DNA from: Hydractinia symbiolongicarpus | Taxonomy: Eukaryota; Cnidaria; Hydrozoa; Anthoathecata; Hydractiniidae | DNA length: 64,000 bases | Reading direction: 5' to 3' | Assembly (NCBI RefSeq): GCF_029227915.1 | Contig: NC_079883.1 | Location: forward strand, 2,604,001-2,668,000 | Part shown: in pieces, positions 44,650 to 59,700 of the stretch | Numbering within the stretch: position 1 is the stretch's first letter | How the letters are laid out: each line of letters starts with the position of its first letter | Notes under the pieces: model-generated | What the model saw: the letters and a program-made list of their open reading frames with translations, nothing else | What the model was told of the DNA's origin: nothing | Databases searched by the model: none | Made by a program: the position numbers and the translations under genes

Positions 44650-47600
44650 ATGGACAAAGTCAGCAGTAGTACACAATGTGGTGATGAAGTCGAAAGTACT
44701 AAAAATGAAAACATTGCAAATTATATTTCTGTTAAGCCAAGAACTTTGGTAAGAGGGAAAAATAAAAAATTACCTGCTCAAGCTGAAAGAAAGCAAGTTA
44801 GATTGTCAGACACGGGAAAGAACTCACTGGATTTGTATAAACAACAAAACGAGAGCGGTGCTACTAAAAAATGCAAATTGCACCGCTATATTTTTGAAAA
44901 CAACAAGCTAAAGGTTTTACAATATCTTGCAGAATTGGAAAATGTTAAAAAACTGAACAAACAAGACGAAAATGGAAGGTAATGTGCCACATATTTTGCA
45001 TAAAAAACACAGCAGCGGAAACAGTACGCTTTGGGTGTGGCGCCAAGTCAAAGGCAACGATTTTTTCTAGAAAAGGAAATTTATCTTCTAAAAGTGTAAT
45101 CTGAAAATGACTACATCCATCGTTGTTTATCAACAACACGTCCAGAGATGCGCAATTATATCATAATGCCTCCTGTCTGTAAAATTTTTGTTGCATCTCT
45201 ACTGTTCCCGTCTCTCTAGAAACTCACCATATTTGTAAGTGAAACGCTAATCCCGCAGTGGGGATAATAGAGTAAATTACCATACATTTTTTCTGTTTTT
45301 TGTGCTTAGACTAAACACAGCCCTCTGGCAGTCTGATTTTTAGCTATTTTTTGTGAAATAATAGAAGTATCCAATGACTATATGTTCCTTACTTTATTTA
45401 CCACTTTTCGGCTCACTTTTTCAAAATACGTTGCACAAGTAAAACTGTATTGTTTTTAATAAATTACGCAGTTAAAAGTTCAGCTTTTATTGGTGGAGGG
45501 CGTTTATTAGAAGAAGGCGTTTATTAGAAGGAGGCGTTTATTTAAAGGAGGCATTTAGTCAAAGGAGGCGTTTATTAGAAGAAGGCGTTTATAAGAAGAA
45601 GGCGTTTATTAGAGGGAGGATTTGTTGAAAAAGTAACGGTTAGTCATTATAAGTGCATAGTAGATTTTTTTTACAGGGTATTTTACCTTTCGATAGCGTT
45701 AAAATATTGGGTGCTTCGCAATAACGGATTAGGGGCAAGAAACCTTGGGGTTAAGAATGATTACTACTGTCATTTCTATAAAACATATCATTTGCAGTAG
45801 AGGATTTTATCAACACTTCTAGGTTCCAGCATATTAGAATTTCATCCCAACAAATATGACGCAATTTCTTTTAGATCACCTGTCTATTTTGCGGCGGGAA
45901 AAGAAAATGCATGTATATTAAAAATGTTGCTCAGTTTTAAAGGTGTTGACATATTCAAAGAAGATAAAGATGGAAAATCGCCGTTCTTTAATGTAAGTTT
46001 AGAAAACTTTCCACCTTGTAAAACCTCCTTAAACTTGTATAAAGAACAATTTTTGAACAATACGTACAAAACACAGATCAACATTCCGCAGCGCACGGTT
46101 CATACGATGAAAAGGTGATAAAACAGTTCGCAAAGGTATTTTGCATATAACCTATCATGAAAACTTAAGTCTGTAAAATACAATTAAGATATTCCTAAAA
46201 CCTCTTTTTTCATTTCTGTTACTCTACATAGGCCGCAGATAATGGATCTCTTGCGTGTATGAAAGAGCTCTTAAAACATGGCGCCAACCCCTGTCAAACT
46301 GACAAAAATCTAAACTCACCCTTGTATCACGTGATTTCTAACCATGGAGACAAATACTTAAATTGCGTAAGATTCCTCATCAACGATTGTGACTACTTTG
46401 TACAGAGTAAAAACAGTCGTGGTCAAACAGCCTTACATGTTGCAGCTTCCCATGGTCGGGCAGCTATTGTTGAATACTTACTGGAGAATGAGTTTCTTGT
46501 AAATGACAGAGATGTGGAGGGGCGGTAAGTTAATCATCAATTTATTTTTCGGTATAATTTATTAAAAAATAGTTTGCTCAGAAAAATACTGTTTCGGTGG
46601 ACGTACACAACAACCACCAATTTTTATTTCCGATTATCCGGGATTGTCAGGAAGAGAGAAAATGCCCTGGAGACAAGGTTGCATACACACGTGACTGCAA
46701 GGAGGCTTCTTTTCTGTTATATGAGCAACACTTACACTTTTAGAACGCCCATGGTGTTGGCAGTAAAAGCTAATGAATATGAAACTGTTGAACTACTAAT
46801 CAACCATGGTGCTGACGCAAAGATTGTTGATAAAAGTAACAAAAATGCGTTTGATTACGCTTCTGAAGGAGGAAGGTAATACATTGTATATGTGCGTCAA
46901 AGTTGAATAACAACTTCGCAAAAAACTAACTTTTATATGGCTGAACTTTTTGGTTCGGTTCCAAAGTAAGCGTTTTAGGGGTCTTTACACCAGACTAGGG
47001 ATTGGTCTCTTCTTTGCGGTTGCGAAGTTGAAATTTAAATCATTTCGGGTTTTTTTAAATTACAAGACAAGGGATAGAAACTTCCATCAGAACAAAGGAA
47101 GAAGTAAAAAGAATCTTGATTTGTGATAAGTTATATAATATTATGTTCTTTAGCAACACACCAAATCTTGTTTTTTATAACAAATTGAAAAAAAATGAAA
47201 ACAGTCTGAATCATCCATCCCAACTTACACATTATTTCATATAAGCAAACGATTGCTAACAGCCGAGGCTGAGATAGTTTAAGTTAAACAACTGCAAAGA
47301 GACTTATCCTGAAATTTGGACAAGTTTCGCAACCAAGGCTTAAATCTGGATAATATATCTGACAAACTACAAACCAGTTCTTTACGAAGAATAACAGTTT
47401 TTTTTTACCTAGCTACTATCAAATATACTATTGTTGTTGTGTTTAGACAGATACCTGTTAGTATTTCAATTCCTTTTAAGATCAAACTTCGATCCCAGGG
47501 CAATTTGCCTTGTTGATGAGGTCGCACTCTGTAATAATGGCTCAGGGACCACAAGACTTTGGGGACGAGGTTGGTAATCATCAAGCAATAGTTATTTCTA

Positions 47601-48827
47601 CCTGTCTTTACATTAATTTTCTACAGAATCGAACTTCTCCTGAAAGAAGCATGCAAATGTACAAGCCACAAAGCTACTACAAAGGTTAGTGAAATATTTT
47701 TTTTTCTACAAGGTAAAAAAGGCTGGATCGAAGTTTACAAGAAGTGTGCAGACAACTACAAATGTTTCCCCCTCGTCCCCAGGGTCCCTTTTTCGCTTTA
47801 AGCGAGGTTACCAACCCGTTCTAATGAATGAGAATCCTAATGTATATGAGATTGCTCCTTGAGCTATTTGATCCAGAATTCTTTACGTTATTTCAGAAGT
47901 CAATCCCCGATTCCGATGAAGTAAACGCGTTGAAAAAGAATATGGATAAACTTAGAAAGAAAATTGATGACGTTATTGAAGAAGAACATAGAATGATAAA
48001 AGAGAACACAATTTTAGAAAATAAAATGGAAGAAGACACAGACAAGAAAATCAATCAGTAAATTCTATTTTCTCCTACGAACTTTTTAAAGAAGGATATT
48101 GGAAAATCGATCTTCTAGCTGCTATTTTTTTTTGTGAAACAAAATATTACGATACTAAGATAAATTATAAGTCTAGACATCTTTTACATTTTATTATAGA
48201 AATAAATATGGCCACAAAATACGCCAAAGATTCTTTCAAGAAGTACGACACACGAGGGATAGACTCTTGCAAAAGGAAACGCACCAAGCAAGAAGAAGTT
48301 TCACAGAAGAAGAACAAAACAAAGAAATGAATGATCTTGAGGAGAAATGGGAGCGCCTAGACAAAGCATGTAAGGATTTGACGTTAACGAACAACGAGAA
48401 ATGCCATAGAATTCAAAATGTAGCAGAGCGAATTACACACGTGGATGGAAAGGATAAGGAATTACAGAATTTGATACAAGAGCTTAACGTAGAAGTTCAA
48501 GAAACAGTGAAAGCTAGCGAAAACGAGCTCGATGAAGAAGAATACGAAGAATTGAAAATAGAGTTGGAAAACATACAAGATGAAAACTGTAAAACCAACA
48601 TAAATTGGGCAGATAACAGTGATGAAATTGATCGAGAAATAAAAGAAGCGACAATAGAACTCACACAAAAGAATAAAGAACTGGTGAAGGCGAAGAACAG
48701 GGTAAAATTACTACGCGACGAGGCTAGTGTACAAAGAGAAGAAATAACAAATGTGACTGAGAAAACAGCAAGATTATTAGCTAAGTATAATAAACTGAAA
48801 GAAAGAGTACGCGACATGCAGAAGTAA
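44650..48827 (+). CDS. Ankyrin-repeat protein with long C-terminal coiled coil
   Basis: Seven exons: 44650-44978, 45875-45992, 46232-46524, 46744-46875, 47627-47684, 47897-48057, 48200-48827. GT-AG junctions and phases close to 572 aa. After a basic, low-complexity N-terminus (to about residue 78), about six ankyrin repeats follow. The clearest is GQTALHVAASHGRAAIVEYL; others include GSLACMKELLKHGANP and TPMVLAVKANEYETVELL. Residues from about 345 to the end are almost continuous E/K-rich heptads (LEEKWERLDKACKDLTLTNN and on), a coiled coil with no membrane segment. This suggests a cytosolic scaffold. The frame begins at MDKVSSSTQCG; a non-ATG extension of two codons is ignored. I do not recognise an orthologue; general ANK/coiled-coil proteins such as RAI14 or ANKRD-type are only architectural parallels. 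It converges on the coiled-coil gene at 50733-61622. Confidence 0.85.
45495..45620. repeat. ~18-bp tandem repeat in ankyrin gene intron 1
   Basis: Seven imperfect units of GGAGGCGTTTATTAGAAG type. Confidence 0.85.
47484..47574. repeat. Palindromic MITE-like element in ankyrin gene intron 4
   Basis: Left CTTCGATCCCAGGG, right CTTTGGGGACGAGGTTGG; a further short copy with CCTCGTCCCCAGGG ... GCGAGGTTACC is at 47768-47812 in the next intron. Confidence 0.65.
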
Positions 48828-49046
48828 ACAAAGACACAGTCCTATTTCGTTTCTTTTTCCTACCCAAACCTTTTGGTTCGCCGGTTTCCGTAACATTTTT
48901 GTGACACGCGAGGGCGTAAATGGGCGTTACATCACAAAATCAAGCGTAATATGACGTTGATTTGTCCTGATATAAAAAGTGTCATAACAATGTAAGTTAA
49001 AATTCTCGAGAAAAGGCAGCTTTTTTATTACACATCATTAATTTTG

Positions 49047-49178
49047 GTGCGACATTTGCTGTTGCGACATTTACCGTTGGGTTTGCGACATTTACTGTTG
49101 ACTTGCGACATTTACCGGCGACCTTATGACATTTACCGTTGATTGCGACATATCACGTTGATTCACGCGACATATCCT
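49047..49178. repeat. ~20-bp imperfect tandem repeat
   Basis: Six to seven units around TTGCGACATTTACCGTTGA, each with small differences, just 3' of the ankyrin gene stop. Confidence 0.85.
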
Positions 49179-49382
49179 GGTCTAACAACATCTACACTAA
49201 ACGTGTACAAATTCTACTTGTACAGAAGATGATGGACTACAAAATGTCACATTTTTTTTTAAACGCAATAGATTGCGGATTTTAGTTGTTGGAACCTAGA
49301 ATGCAGAAACACCCTTGCTATATTTAAATGTTAATAAAAATGCAGGTCCAAAGTAGCTATGATCTTATAACGATTGTAGAAG

Positions 49383-49607
<225 letters not shown>

Positions 49608-50732
49608 TATACGCAATTGCCAGTGTGTAGATAAAATAAAAAACAAAAATGAAAAACAACAGAGATTACCAAACCAACAATAGTTTCTTGCATTTCTATA
49701 CTCTACGACAGCCTTCTTCAAACATGTCCTATAAAACTAAAAAAAAAGAGAAAAATACTAATTATTGTTTTGAAGATTATATTTGGACATCAACCGATAA
49801 ATATAAAAAAAAAATAGAAAAAATTAACATTACATTGTAGGTAATAAATCATATTAAATTAAAAATTATTAGCTAGTCTGTTATCGCACTAGTAGAATTC
49901 CTATTTACACAATCAGACTCATCAAAAAATGACTGTCAACAATTGTTTTTTTAAAAATATGCGCGGTTCTTAAGATTCAGTTATGAGAGTTCTAATAAGT
50001 TTCTTTTTTTTTCTATTTCCACGACTAGTACCTGTGGAAAAATTCATAGAAATTCGCCCATCGCTTCTCGCAGCTACCATCTCGGCTTAGAGACGGAAAG
50101 TCGGGTATCATAATATATTGAATCTTTAAATACGAAGTATATAAAATATAAAAACTAACGAAAAACTACATATATTTTTTAGATACAGCATCAAAAGTTT
50201 ATGTTAATTTTCTCAAAATATAATACTGTTGCAACGAGTTTGGAATTGGTGCGCTGTAATAGGGCGATTTTTTGCACTAGCTATAAAACTAGTAAATATT
50301 GGTTGGGGTTACTCTACCACCTAAAATGGCTGATCGAATTCAGATTAAAAAATATCCTAGATGGAATTTCAGAGTAGCTTTTTAGATTAATTATTACAGA
50401 TTAAAAATTTTATAAATATAAATACACAAATTTAAATGATTTATAAAATGTTTCCAAATTCTTAAAAGTGTACAAGTTCTTAGGTTAAGGTATATCAATA
50501 TTATCCTAAAACCAAAAATTATTAACTTATTTACAAAGATAAATTCCCATAAACTGACTAGGGTTAAAAATTATTATTAAAATATCTGTCCTAGCTCATT
50601 CGTTATACATTGCAGCCCAACAGTAAACTGTATAAAATGGTTGGAAGAGCTTTTCAACAATTTACTGTGCCCCCTTACAAGTCATCAAAATTAACAGCTG
50701 CTATAATTATGGCCGTTGACGGGCGTAATAAT

Positions 50733-53700
50733 TCACATGATGAGGCACGTCTTGCTTATTGCAGATTTTGAACTTTTCGTTTTATCCGTCGTATCTTTGG
50801 AATACATGTCTTCTGATTCTTCGAAATAATACGGCTCTCCCGCGCTATCGTCTGTTAACTCTAAATCCTCGACGTTGGTTTTATTCCGTGAAACATACAA
50901 ATGATTAGGGCTACCTTCAGAGATTTCATTTTTTATCGTCAACGATGAAGTGTTCGAAACGTGCGGCGGGGAAGATAAAGTTTTCTTAGGCGAATCACGA
51001 GTAGGGGATAACATACCATCTCTTTTGTTACCTTGTATTGACTCAGATGAAGTGCTAGGCGGAGATATGTTCTCCCCCGTTGTGACATTTAGCGGTATCC
51101 CGGTCATGTGACGGAGACTAGTCCTTTTATGGTAATGTGAATGAACGGGTTTGACAATCAAAGAAAGTTGCGACTCTAAATGTTTTATTTTAGTTCGTAA
51201 TTTATTTTTCTCCAATTCTAAATCTTTTATCTGAAATGAAAAAATAGACGTAACAAAAGGATATATACTTACGTAGTGTGTAGTTCTTGCATAAAAAAAT
51301 GAATGTTCGCGAACATAAAAAACTGCATGTTATTCTACGAAGTGGCCAAGACAAAAAGGTCTGGGGCGAGAAATGTACAAAATATTTCGTTGCACTTGTA
51401 GAAGTCTAGGATTTAATTATCGCGTAAGAACTTTTAAGTCGGGGAGTAAAATGGAGGTTTGAAGGTTTTATTTCTGGACTTTTGCACGTGGTTTTTCTAA
51501 ATGTAAAATCCCCTCAACACACATTTAATGCTCTTTCCTTACTTCAGTGTTTTGTTTTTCAATTTCTTTATCCCTTCCTGCAATTTGTTTTCGTAGCTCT
51601 TTTTCCTTAGTAAGTGAGTCCATCAACTCGATGCGTGTTTGTTCAATTTCTTCGTCGTCATGGTTGCATCTAAATATATGCACGTGAAAAACATTACTCC
51701 CAGCATTCCGAATATTTCAAGTGCGTATTTTTGGTTGCAAAATACAAGCATGTTATCCACTCAATTTTATTTTATTTTTTCTGATATTTCTGACATTTTT
51801 CTAACATTTTTGATCACACTTATTCTTTCACCTAGCCTTTTGAAAACACCCGACTTCTTTTATATAAGTACCAGTAAAATCCGACTCTAGGCCGACAGTT
51901 CTAATTTTTTGAGCCTTTTTCAGCCTGATTATTCTTTCCACTTCAGAATTCAGTTTTGTTTATTTCATTTAGGGCAAAATTTACACTCAGATTGTTCTTA
52001 CAATAAAAAATAATTAGAGCCAGAAGTTTTTATTTTGTTCTTATTTTTCGCAAAATTTGGGCTTGTGTTCTTATAAGATTGTTCTTATTAAAAGCGTCTA
52101 TCTGGAAAATTCCTGACTCTGCTAAAAAGTGGACACCCTAAAAAGTACAAAGTAATTAAGCAATGATAAAGTAAGCTACACTGATGCTGCCATCTCAATC
52201 TCCAGGTTAAACGACTAACTACCGACTGGCTACCTTGTGGTAGAGCCTCCAGCGCGAAAGGTCTCGGCTTTAAGTCTCGGCTAAGTCATGCCAGAGACTA
52301 TAAAAGTGTTAAGTGTGTTCAGTTGTCTAGCTAAGTCATTGATATAATTGTACACTTTCTGTAGCTGAAATGGGAGCTTGAAATGCACTATCACCCTGTC
52401 TCAAGACTCTCATTAATAACAGTACCATGATGAACTGAGGACGCTATCCTGAGTAGCAATATTAATAAATAAAGCAATAATGCATACCCTTTGGGAGCCA
52501 TAATGAGTGTTGCTTCTTCTTCTTTTAATTTTGCTCGCTTTTCTGATAATGCATCCGATAAATCTTCCAGTTCCTTTTTTAAAACAAATGATTAATTTTT
52601 TTAAATAAAAATAAAAAAAAATAACACAACGGCTGTTCAACAGTGTTTTTTTTGTTCACTAAATCCGCGATCTAAATCTAAATCTTTTTTCATGCGTACA
52701 TAATAAAAATTCAATGAAAAGTTTTAAAAGTTGCATTTGTTGCCTGTTCACTGAACAGTTTTGCGCTAAATCTATTTGTGTTTTTATAATTTATTACGCA
52801 CCATAATTTTTCTTAACAAAGCTTGCTGAATTCGTTGGTAATAATTCTAACCTAATTTCCTGCTTTAAAAATGATTTAGCCCTTTCTAATATTCCTGCTC
52901 CTGTAGTAAACCCGCTTTTACTTCGAAGGTTAGGACGCAAAACATCAGAATTTGAATAGCGTTTTAACCAATATGGGGCCTCCTGAGTCACTACGCTGTC
53001 CCCCTCACCTCCTTTCCTACTTCTAAAACTAATTCGCTGGCCTTGGGTTACATCTACAAAGGGGATGTAGAAATGGAGGAGATTACTACTATTGCCTGCA
53101 CACTATGCAAGAAAAGTTATTTAGGATTCTCATTCTTGTATTCTGTTGGACGAAACTAACTAAAGACAAATTAAAACATAAAAGGTCAGTTTTTTAAGAC
53201 GTTCTTTGTTCGTTTGAACAAAATAGGACCCTTAGATATAAAATGGTCTTAAAATTAAATTTAGATCTTACATCTTGTAGAATACAAAGGTCTTCTTCTT
53301 TTTCATTTAATGATTTATGTCGTCGATTTAAATATTGTTGATATTCTTGCAACTATGAGAGAAAATAAAACATTTCCAATAAAATACTGACCTTACGAAA
53401 CACAGTTTATTGAACGAAGAATAATTTCGTCGAATCAGTTATGTCAAAGTATTTCGCGAATAAACTATTAAAGGCTTTTTTGCGAAGAGTTATTTTCACG
53501 AATCCAGTACTTTTTTGCAATTTTAAATTATTTTAGGGCTATTTATAGAGAAAACGTATCACATATACTGGCTACTATCTTTAACAACTACGAAAAGAAA
53601 ATTGACAAAAAAAACTAGAGAAGAAAAATCCTTTTTTGTTGTTTTAAAAGTTAATAAAAGTCATTTCTAGTAATTTCGCTAAGATTGATTTTCGAATATT

Positions 53701-56700
53701 GACCTTTCCGGAAATGTTCGCGCAGATAAATTTTCACGAATAATGGATAAAATTCGATAAATTCACAAAAATTAACCAACTTTAGGTCCAACAGACTGTC
53801 TCGTCGTCAAGAAGATTTAAAACAGCGCTCGGGATAAAGTTTCGCCTTCGCGTCTCTTTAGACAATGCAGTACAATATATGTACGTGAAATAAACAAAAA
53901 AGTAATAAAAACACATCTTAAGCACCAGACCTCTTTTTCTTGTTCTGCAATGTCATCTTTTTTCTTTTTGATCTGTTTTTCTTTTTCTTCTAAATCGTTC
54001 TAAAAAATTAATATTTATCACACTTGCACAATTTTAATAATTTCAAATCCTCTGTTCCGTTGCTTAGCCTGTGCGCTGAAACACAAACAGTGTGTGTTTC
54101 TATGTTTGTCTGCTGTTTTTTGGAAAATATTTGGACCACAATGCAGTGCTCTACATTGAACTTGGTGATATTTGTCATTAGCCAGAACAACGATCGACAA
54201 ATCTTGAAAATGGTACACATCAGAGTGCATATCAGACAAAACACAAAGTAATTGGAGTTATGTAACTTCATTCATGAAATTTTCGCGCATTTAATTTTCG
54301 CACACCTAGATTTAGCGTACATTAAATTTTCGCGCCCTCCGCACGAATAATGCATACCAAGAAGTGGATAGCTTGTGAATAAAACTGTGGATACGCCCTT
54401 CTTATAAATTGCATTTCGTGTTTTCATAGCACAGTTTTTTGCTCACAAACAGACAGAATACAAGTTTGATTAAAAAATCGTTAACCCGTGAAAAAATCCG
54501 CAGGGTCGCCTGTCAGCAAATTATCTACTCTGTAGGGTACCCGAGATGAAGCTGTTGACAGCGATCTTTACCACACTTTACTTTACCACAATTTTGCGCA
54601 GACAGACAAAACACGGGTATTATTAATCGAGAGAAGAAACTCTATGATAAATACATCAATGCACATCTAAAAAATTTATAAATCTTCTTAAAAACATTTA
54701 TTTTATTGATTTACGCCAAAAAACACGGATATAATTTTACGATTAATTTTGTTTGGAAAAAGTTTTATACGCTTTTTCTGTTATAAGAATATGCTTTATT
54801 AGAAAAACAGACTGGAATTTCAGGTTTCAAACATAAATCTATTGTTTAGAACAATAAAGAAATAAGAATAGGGACCAGCCAGCTCGGTATTCTTTTAAAA
54901 AGAAAATCTCGTAACCACATTTTTCGCCTACATTCTAACGAGAAATATTACGCGCACAATAAATTCTCGCGCAAGAAAGGCGCGAAGAATTAGTATATTC
55001 ACACAACCAATATAGAACAGAAATTTCATACTTTTAGCGTACTAAAAAATCACCCTCACATTGCAGCGATACCTTCTTGGAAATAAAAAAGACGTTAAAC
55101 CCCCATTACCTTTTCTTTCAAATATAAGTCTTGTTTTTGCTTTAAATTCTCGTAATCCTGGTGATCACCAACTCCTGTGTTCATTTTGTTTCTAAATGCA
55201 TCAAAATAAAACAATTTGTAATGCACGAGCTGGTTTAAAACTGACATCTGCAATCAAAACAAACTTGTTTAGACGGCTACGAAACGGCTCAAAGATCTCC
55301 GCCATTGACGTTATTCTCCACCCTCGCACGTTTTGAACAACATTGTGTAATAAACAGACCGCTTAGAAAGTCAAGTTAATTTTAAACTACTTATGATTAA
55401 GTGATGGAAATTGGTACAGTTATAGAGAATGTGCTGATACAAACTCATTTTGAATAAAAATTTGAGTAAGTGCCGTCATAGAAATCAGAAATGACGTCAC
55501 ACATACCTAAAATAGGCTATTCTTCTCATTGATAAAGATAAAAAGATTCATTTTTTCAGAAATATTTATGCTTTTGTCATCAAATTAACCAGGATTTGTT
55601 AGGCTTTTTATATTGGACGTCTAACAAATATGGACGAGGTTGATTAAATTTGGTACATACATAGAATGTTGCATTTAAAGATGGTCGAGGTAAGGAGAAC
55701 AATATAATTACATCATTGGAATTAGAAATGACATCATTTTGGTGGGTTAACATTTCCTTTAATTCAGGTCTGTATTTTATCCCTAGTAACTATACATGTC
55801 CTTAGCAACATCTTGGTAACAATCTGGTGACCAACATACACATATAAAAAATATTCATATACCAAATACAACATCTTTCAACAATGGGTGCTTTTTAAAA
55901 TTGAAAAAAAATACCTGTTTCAAATATGCAATACTCCAGAAAGTATTATAAAAAAATTTAATTTTTTTTTATCACAGTCCCAAGGGAAAGTCACAAACAG
56001 TAAGAAAAGTAAGGAAAAGTCACAAAATTACAGCACTCAATAATGTGGCTAACATAAGCTATTTTTAATTATAGAGGCCGCTAACACTTTGTGCCCCTCA
56101 GGTATAAAAGGGTTAAAAAAGGCAATTCCCTATAGAGGATAAATAATTAATACCAAACATTTGTGAGGTACTGTCCTCATTGCTATAATATACTCTAGAT
56201 ATTTTCACAGTATTTAGTAGCTCCCATCGCATGAGAATAAATTTTAGTTAAAAATATGGCATTTGGTTTTGATGTGGTTTCTTTGGTCTTACAAATATTA
56301 TATTGGTGTTTTGTAAGCTGATGCTAGATAAAAAAATAGGTTAATCCCCAAATTTTAAATCCCTGCGATAAAATTAAACTATAGGATGATCTGCGAAATT
56401 AAATCCCCGTGTTTAGGACTAAATTTTAGCCCGTGAATTTTTTTGTCAAGAACATAGTAAAACATGGCTTTGCTAACTGACAAATAAAGCCGACCTTCGT
56501 TCATCCATTTCATGTTGAACTTCGTCTAACTCATCATAGTAATCTTCTCTTCGGCGCTGGTATTCTTCACGTAGTTGTTTCATCTAAAACAGAGAGAAAA
56601 GGTTTGTTTATAATATGATCAATGTGGGTCAGAAATCCGCGATTTTGCTATGAGCTTGGAGATAAATCTTTAGCACATCGTATAAAGTCTTTAGACTCTG

Positions 56701-59700
56701 CTGAAGACGCTGACTTTCCTTTTTAGGTTAAAAAAATTGTGAAAAAAATTAAAAACATGAAACATTGTGTAGGTAAATGGCTTCAAAAAACGAGAGTGAA
56801 ATGGTAAAATGAAATTGACTGCAGAAGGTGAGAAATGTTTGCTGACAAAAATGAATAAGTCAGAAATTATTGCAGATAAAAGGCTGAGAAATATATGGCC
56901 ATTTAGGAATTGGTGCTTTATGGTTTTAACAATTAATTTAATTTTAAGCTAAGCTGTGTCCAAACCTCTCTTTCATGTCGATTGCGCAGTTCTTCATTTT
57001 CACGGATCAACTTCTGTTTTTGTTTTTCTAAATTTTTTATGTCTTTCTCAATCTAAATAAAGTAGATATCATACTCAATTTTTTTGAAGCACTTTTTCTT
57101 TTTACTTCTGTTAAAATTTGATCTAAGTTATAATCATCCACACTTCATCGTAAAAAAAAAGATCTTCTGTTTTTACTTTTCAAGCCCTGAACTGGACCTG
57201 ATTCACCATTGATTCTACACAGCGTTTTTAGCAGTCACCTAAATAAAAATCTGACTTTCCTCCACCAAGCAGCATAAAAATGATATAATTGTATCTTTTA
57301 AAGATACAATTTTCCCTGTCTGTATTAAACTGTCTACATTCTGGCATCAAAACTTAACATCCAAACTGAATTTGAATTAACGATCCTTTCTTCATCATTA
57401 GAATGAACAGATAAGTTAAACATAACAAATTTAACACTCATCAACAATATGACACAGTGCTTAAAATCATTGACAGTAAAAATTTATTTCCTGATGTAAT
57501 AAAAAGAATTCACTGAAATTCCCCAGCTGTCCCTGACTACTTGGTGAAGGATATAATTCCCCATGACTTTCCATGTGCCATTTTTTAGAATTTTATAAAA
57601 ACAACTTACTGGATGATTATTGTTTACATCCTGATCCTCCTCCTCATCATCATCTTCGTCATCATCACTGTCTTCTAATAATGAGCTAGCATCTCTGATG
57701 TTACCAAAAATACTTTGATCACATTCTATGTCGAAACTTTCAGAATCTGTGCTATCGATTGAAGATCTGAACTCGGGTTGTTGAATTTCGAATGTAACGT
57801 TATTTTCCATGCCGAAACGGACAGATTTTTTTGGCTGAAATAAAAATTTGATTGTGCTTAATTTCCACAGCATACTCTACTTACATTAAACATTTCCTTA
57901 ACATGCAAATTTTACAATGCATTATTTTGGAAACCCCTGGACATAAATTTCATAATTTAGAATCAAATTTCAAAAACCAATTGTGTTTTGCTTGATTGTT
58001 TTAAAAATACTGAGAATGTAATATAAAGTAATGCGATTATAGCCTTTAAAACTTACATTAGTGTCACTACTTTATAGCAAAATAAATTTAAGGCCTAAAA
58101 AAGATCGATGCTTTATTTTATCAAGAGATTTTTCTTTTTTTACGCATGTTTATATGATCTTTGTTGAAAACAGAAGAATAAAAAAATTAATTTAAATAAA
58201 AATAAAAATAAACAAACAAACCAAAACCAAAATAGCTAAACAAAACAACAGCAAAAGAATCAATAGGTAGGGATATATACTTTTAAATCTTGTAACACAG
58301 GTAATGCATGCTTCACATGTTTTGTTCCTAGAATGCTTGTAGGGCAACTGGTAAGGCTTGATGAAACCATAGTCGAAGTTGGTGTCTCTTCTTCTAAACT
58401 AAGAGTTGATGATCTTCGCTTAAGAAGAGCATTTGTTTCTTTGATTAACTAAACAAACAAAGTTCATATAAAATGCATCTTTTATTGTAATGTTTGCACA
58501 AGAATCCTGCATTCAATTGTACAGAAAGAAAAACTAAAAGCGTACAAAACAAGTAGACGCTCAAAAATCTGGCAAAACTGTTGGACCACCAAAACTCCTA
58601 AAAGTAGGCTGTTACAAGCAGTGCATCCAATCTTTTAGAAAGAGGATGAACTGGTTACTTAACAGTCAAAACACGAACCAACTAGGTGTTTTCTTTAGTC
58701 ATCAGTGAGAACTCAAATTTTGTAAAACTGATTAGATTTTTCACAATTAGGGTTTTTTTTAAAGACAGGCATGCATTATAAAGGGTAATCAGTTAAAGCT
58801 GCTAGTTTACTTGCTATTTATATTTTGGAAAGTACAAATTGTTCTGAAGGTAAAAAAATGAGAAACAAATTAAAAAGTAACTCTGGCTAAAATTAAAGTG
58901 CAAGTCAAAGACTTAATTTCTTAAGTCAAATAAAAAACACATTTGACTTCATTTCTTAAGGCTTTCTTCATCTTAAAATGTAGGAGATACACTAGAAATA
59001 GAATTCACCCTTTTCTTAAATTGTTGAATATTTTGGATTTGAGATCTCAAAAGTTAGACAATTTCACTTCTGATTTTTAACTGCAACAGCATGGATTGTG
59101 TCACACCTGTAAATTCAACACAACATTTGAAGTTGACGAAAGTCAAAGTAACAGTTTGAGTAGACATTGTTTACTGCTATTGATATCAAACATTCACAAA
59201 ATTATGCTTTTTGCTTTACCTCAGAGGAATTTATTTTATTTTTTGCTAACTCAGGTGAATCTGTTGTTACAGTATTCTCATCATCCTCATCATTAGAAGA
59301 CGACAGCCGGTAATGCTCTTCATCCTAGAAAGCAGAATAGAATATTATTCTGATCATGAAAAAAAAGACAGCTCCAGTAATCACTTAAAAACAACAAACG
59401 ATGATTATTTTTACCAATATAAGCCTTGTGGATAATAAAATAGAATGAAAATTTCTTTTCACAAAAAATTTCTTTTCACAAAAACAAGGTATTGACTCAG
59501 TATTAAGTCCTTATTTTTCCTGGCATTTTTCTGATACTTTTGACAAAAATTCCTGACATTTTTTAGCTATTTCAGACTGGTACAAATACCTCACTGAAAA
59601 CTTGCACTACTCTAATTATATGAGTATAAAATGGAGGGTCTCAAATCGCAATTTGTATATAAAAATCTTTTCTACAGTCAGCAAATTTTATTTAAATTAT

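Noticed and set aside
48462-48817. Minus frames opposite the ankyrin gene last exon
   Set aside because: Shadows of the coiled-coil coding exon, hydrophobic only because E/K codons are read in antisense.
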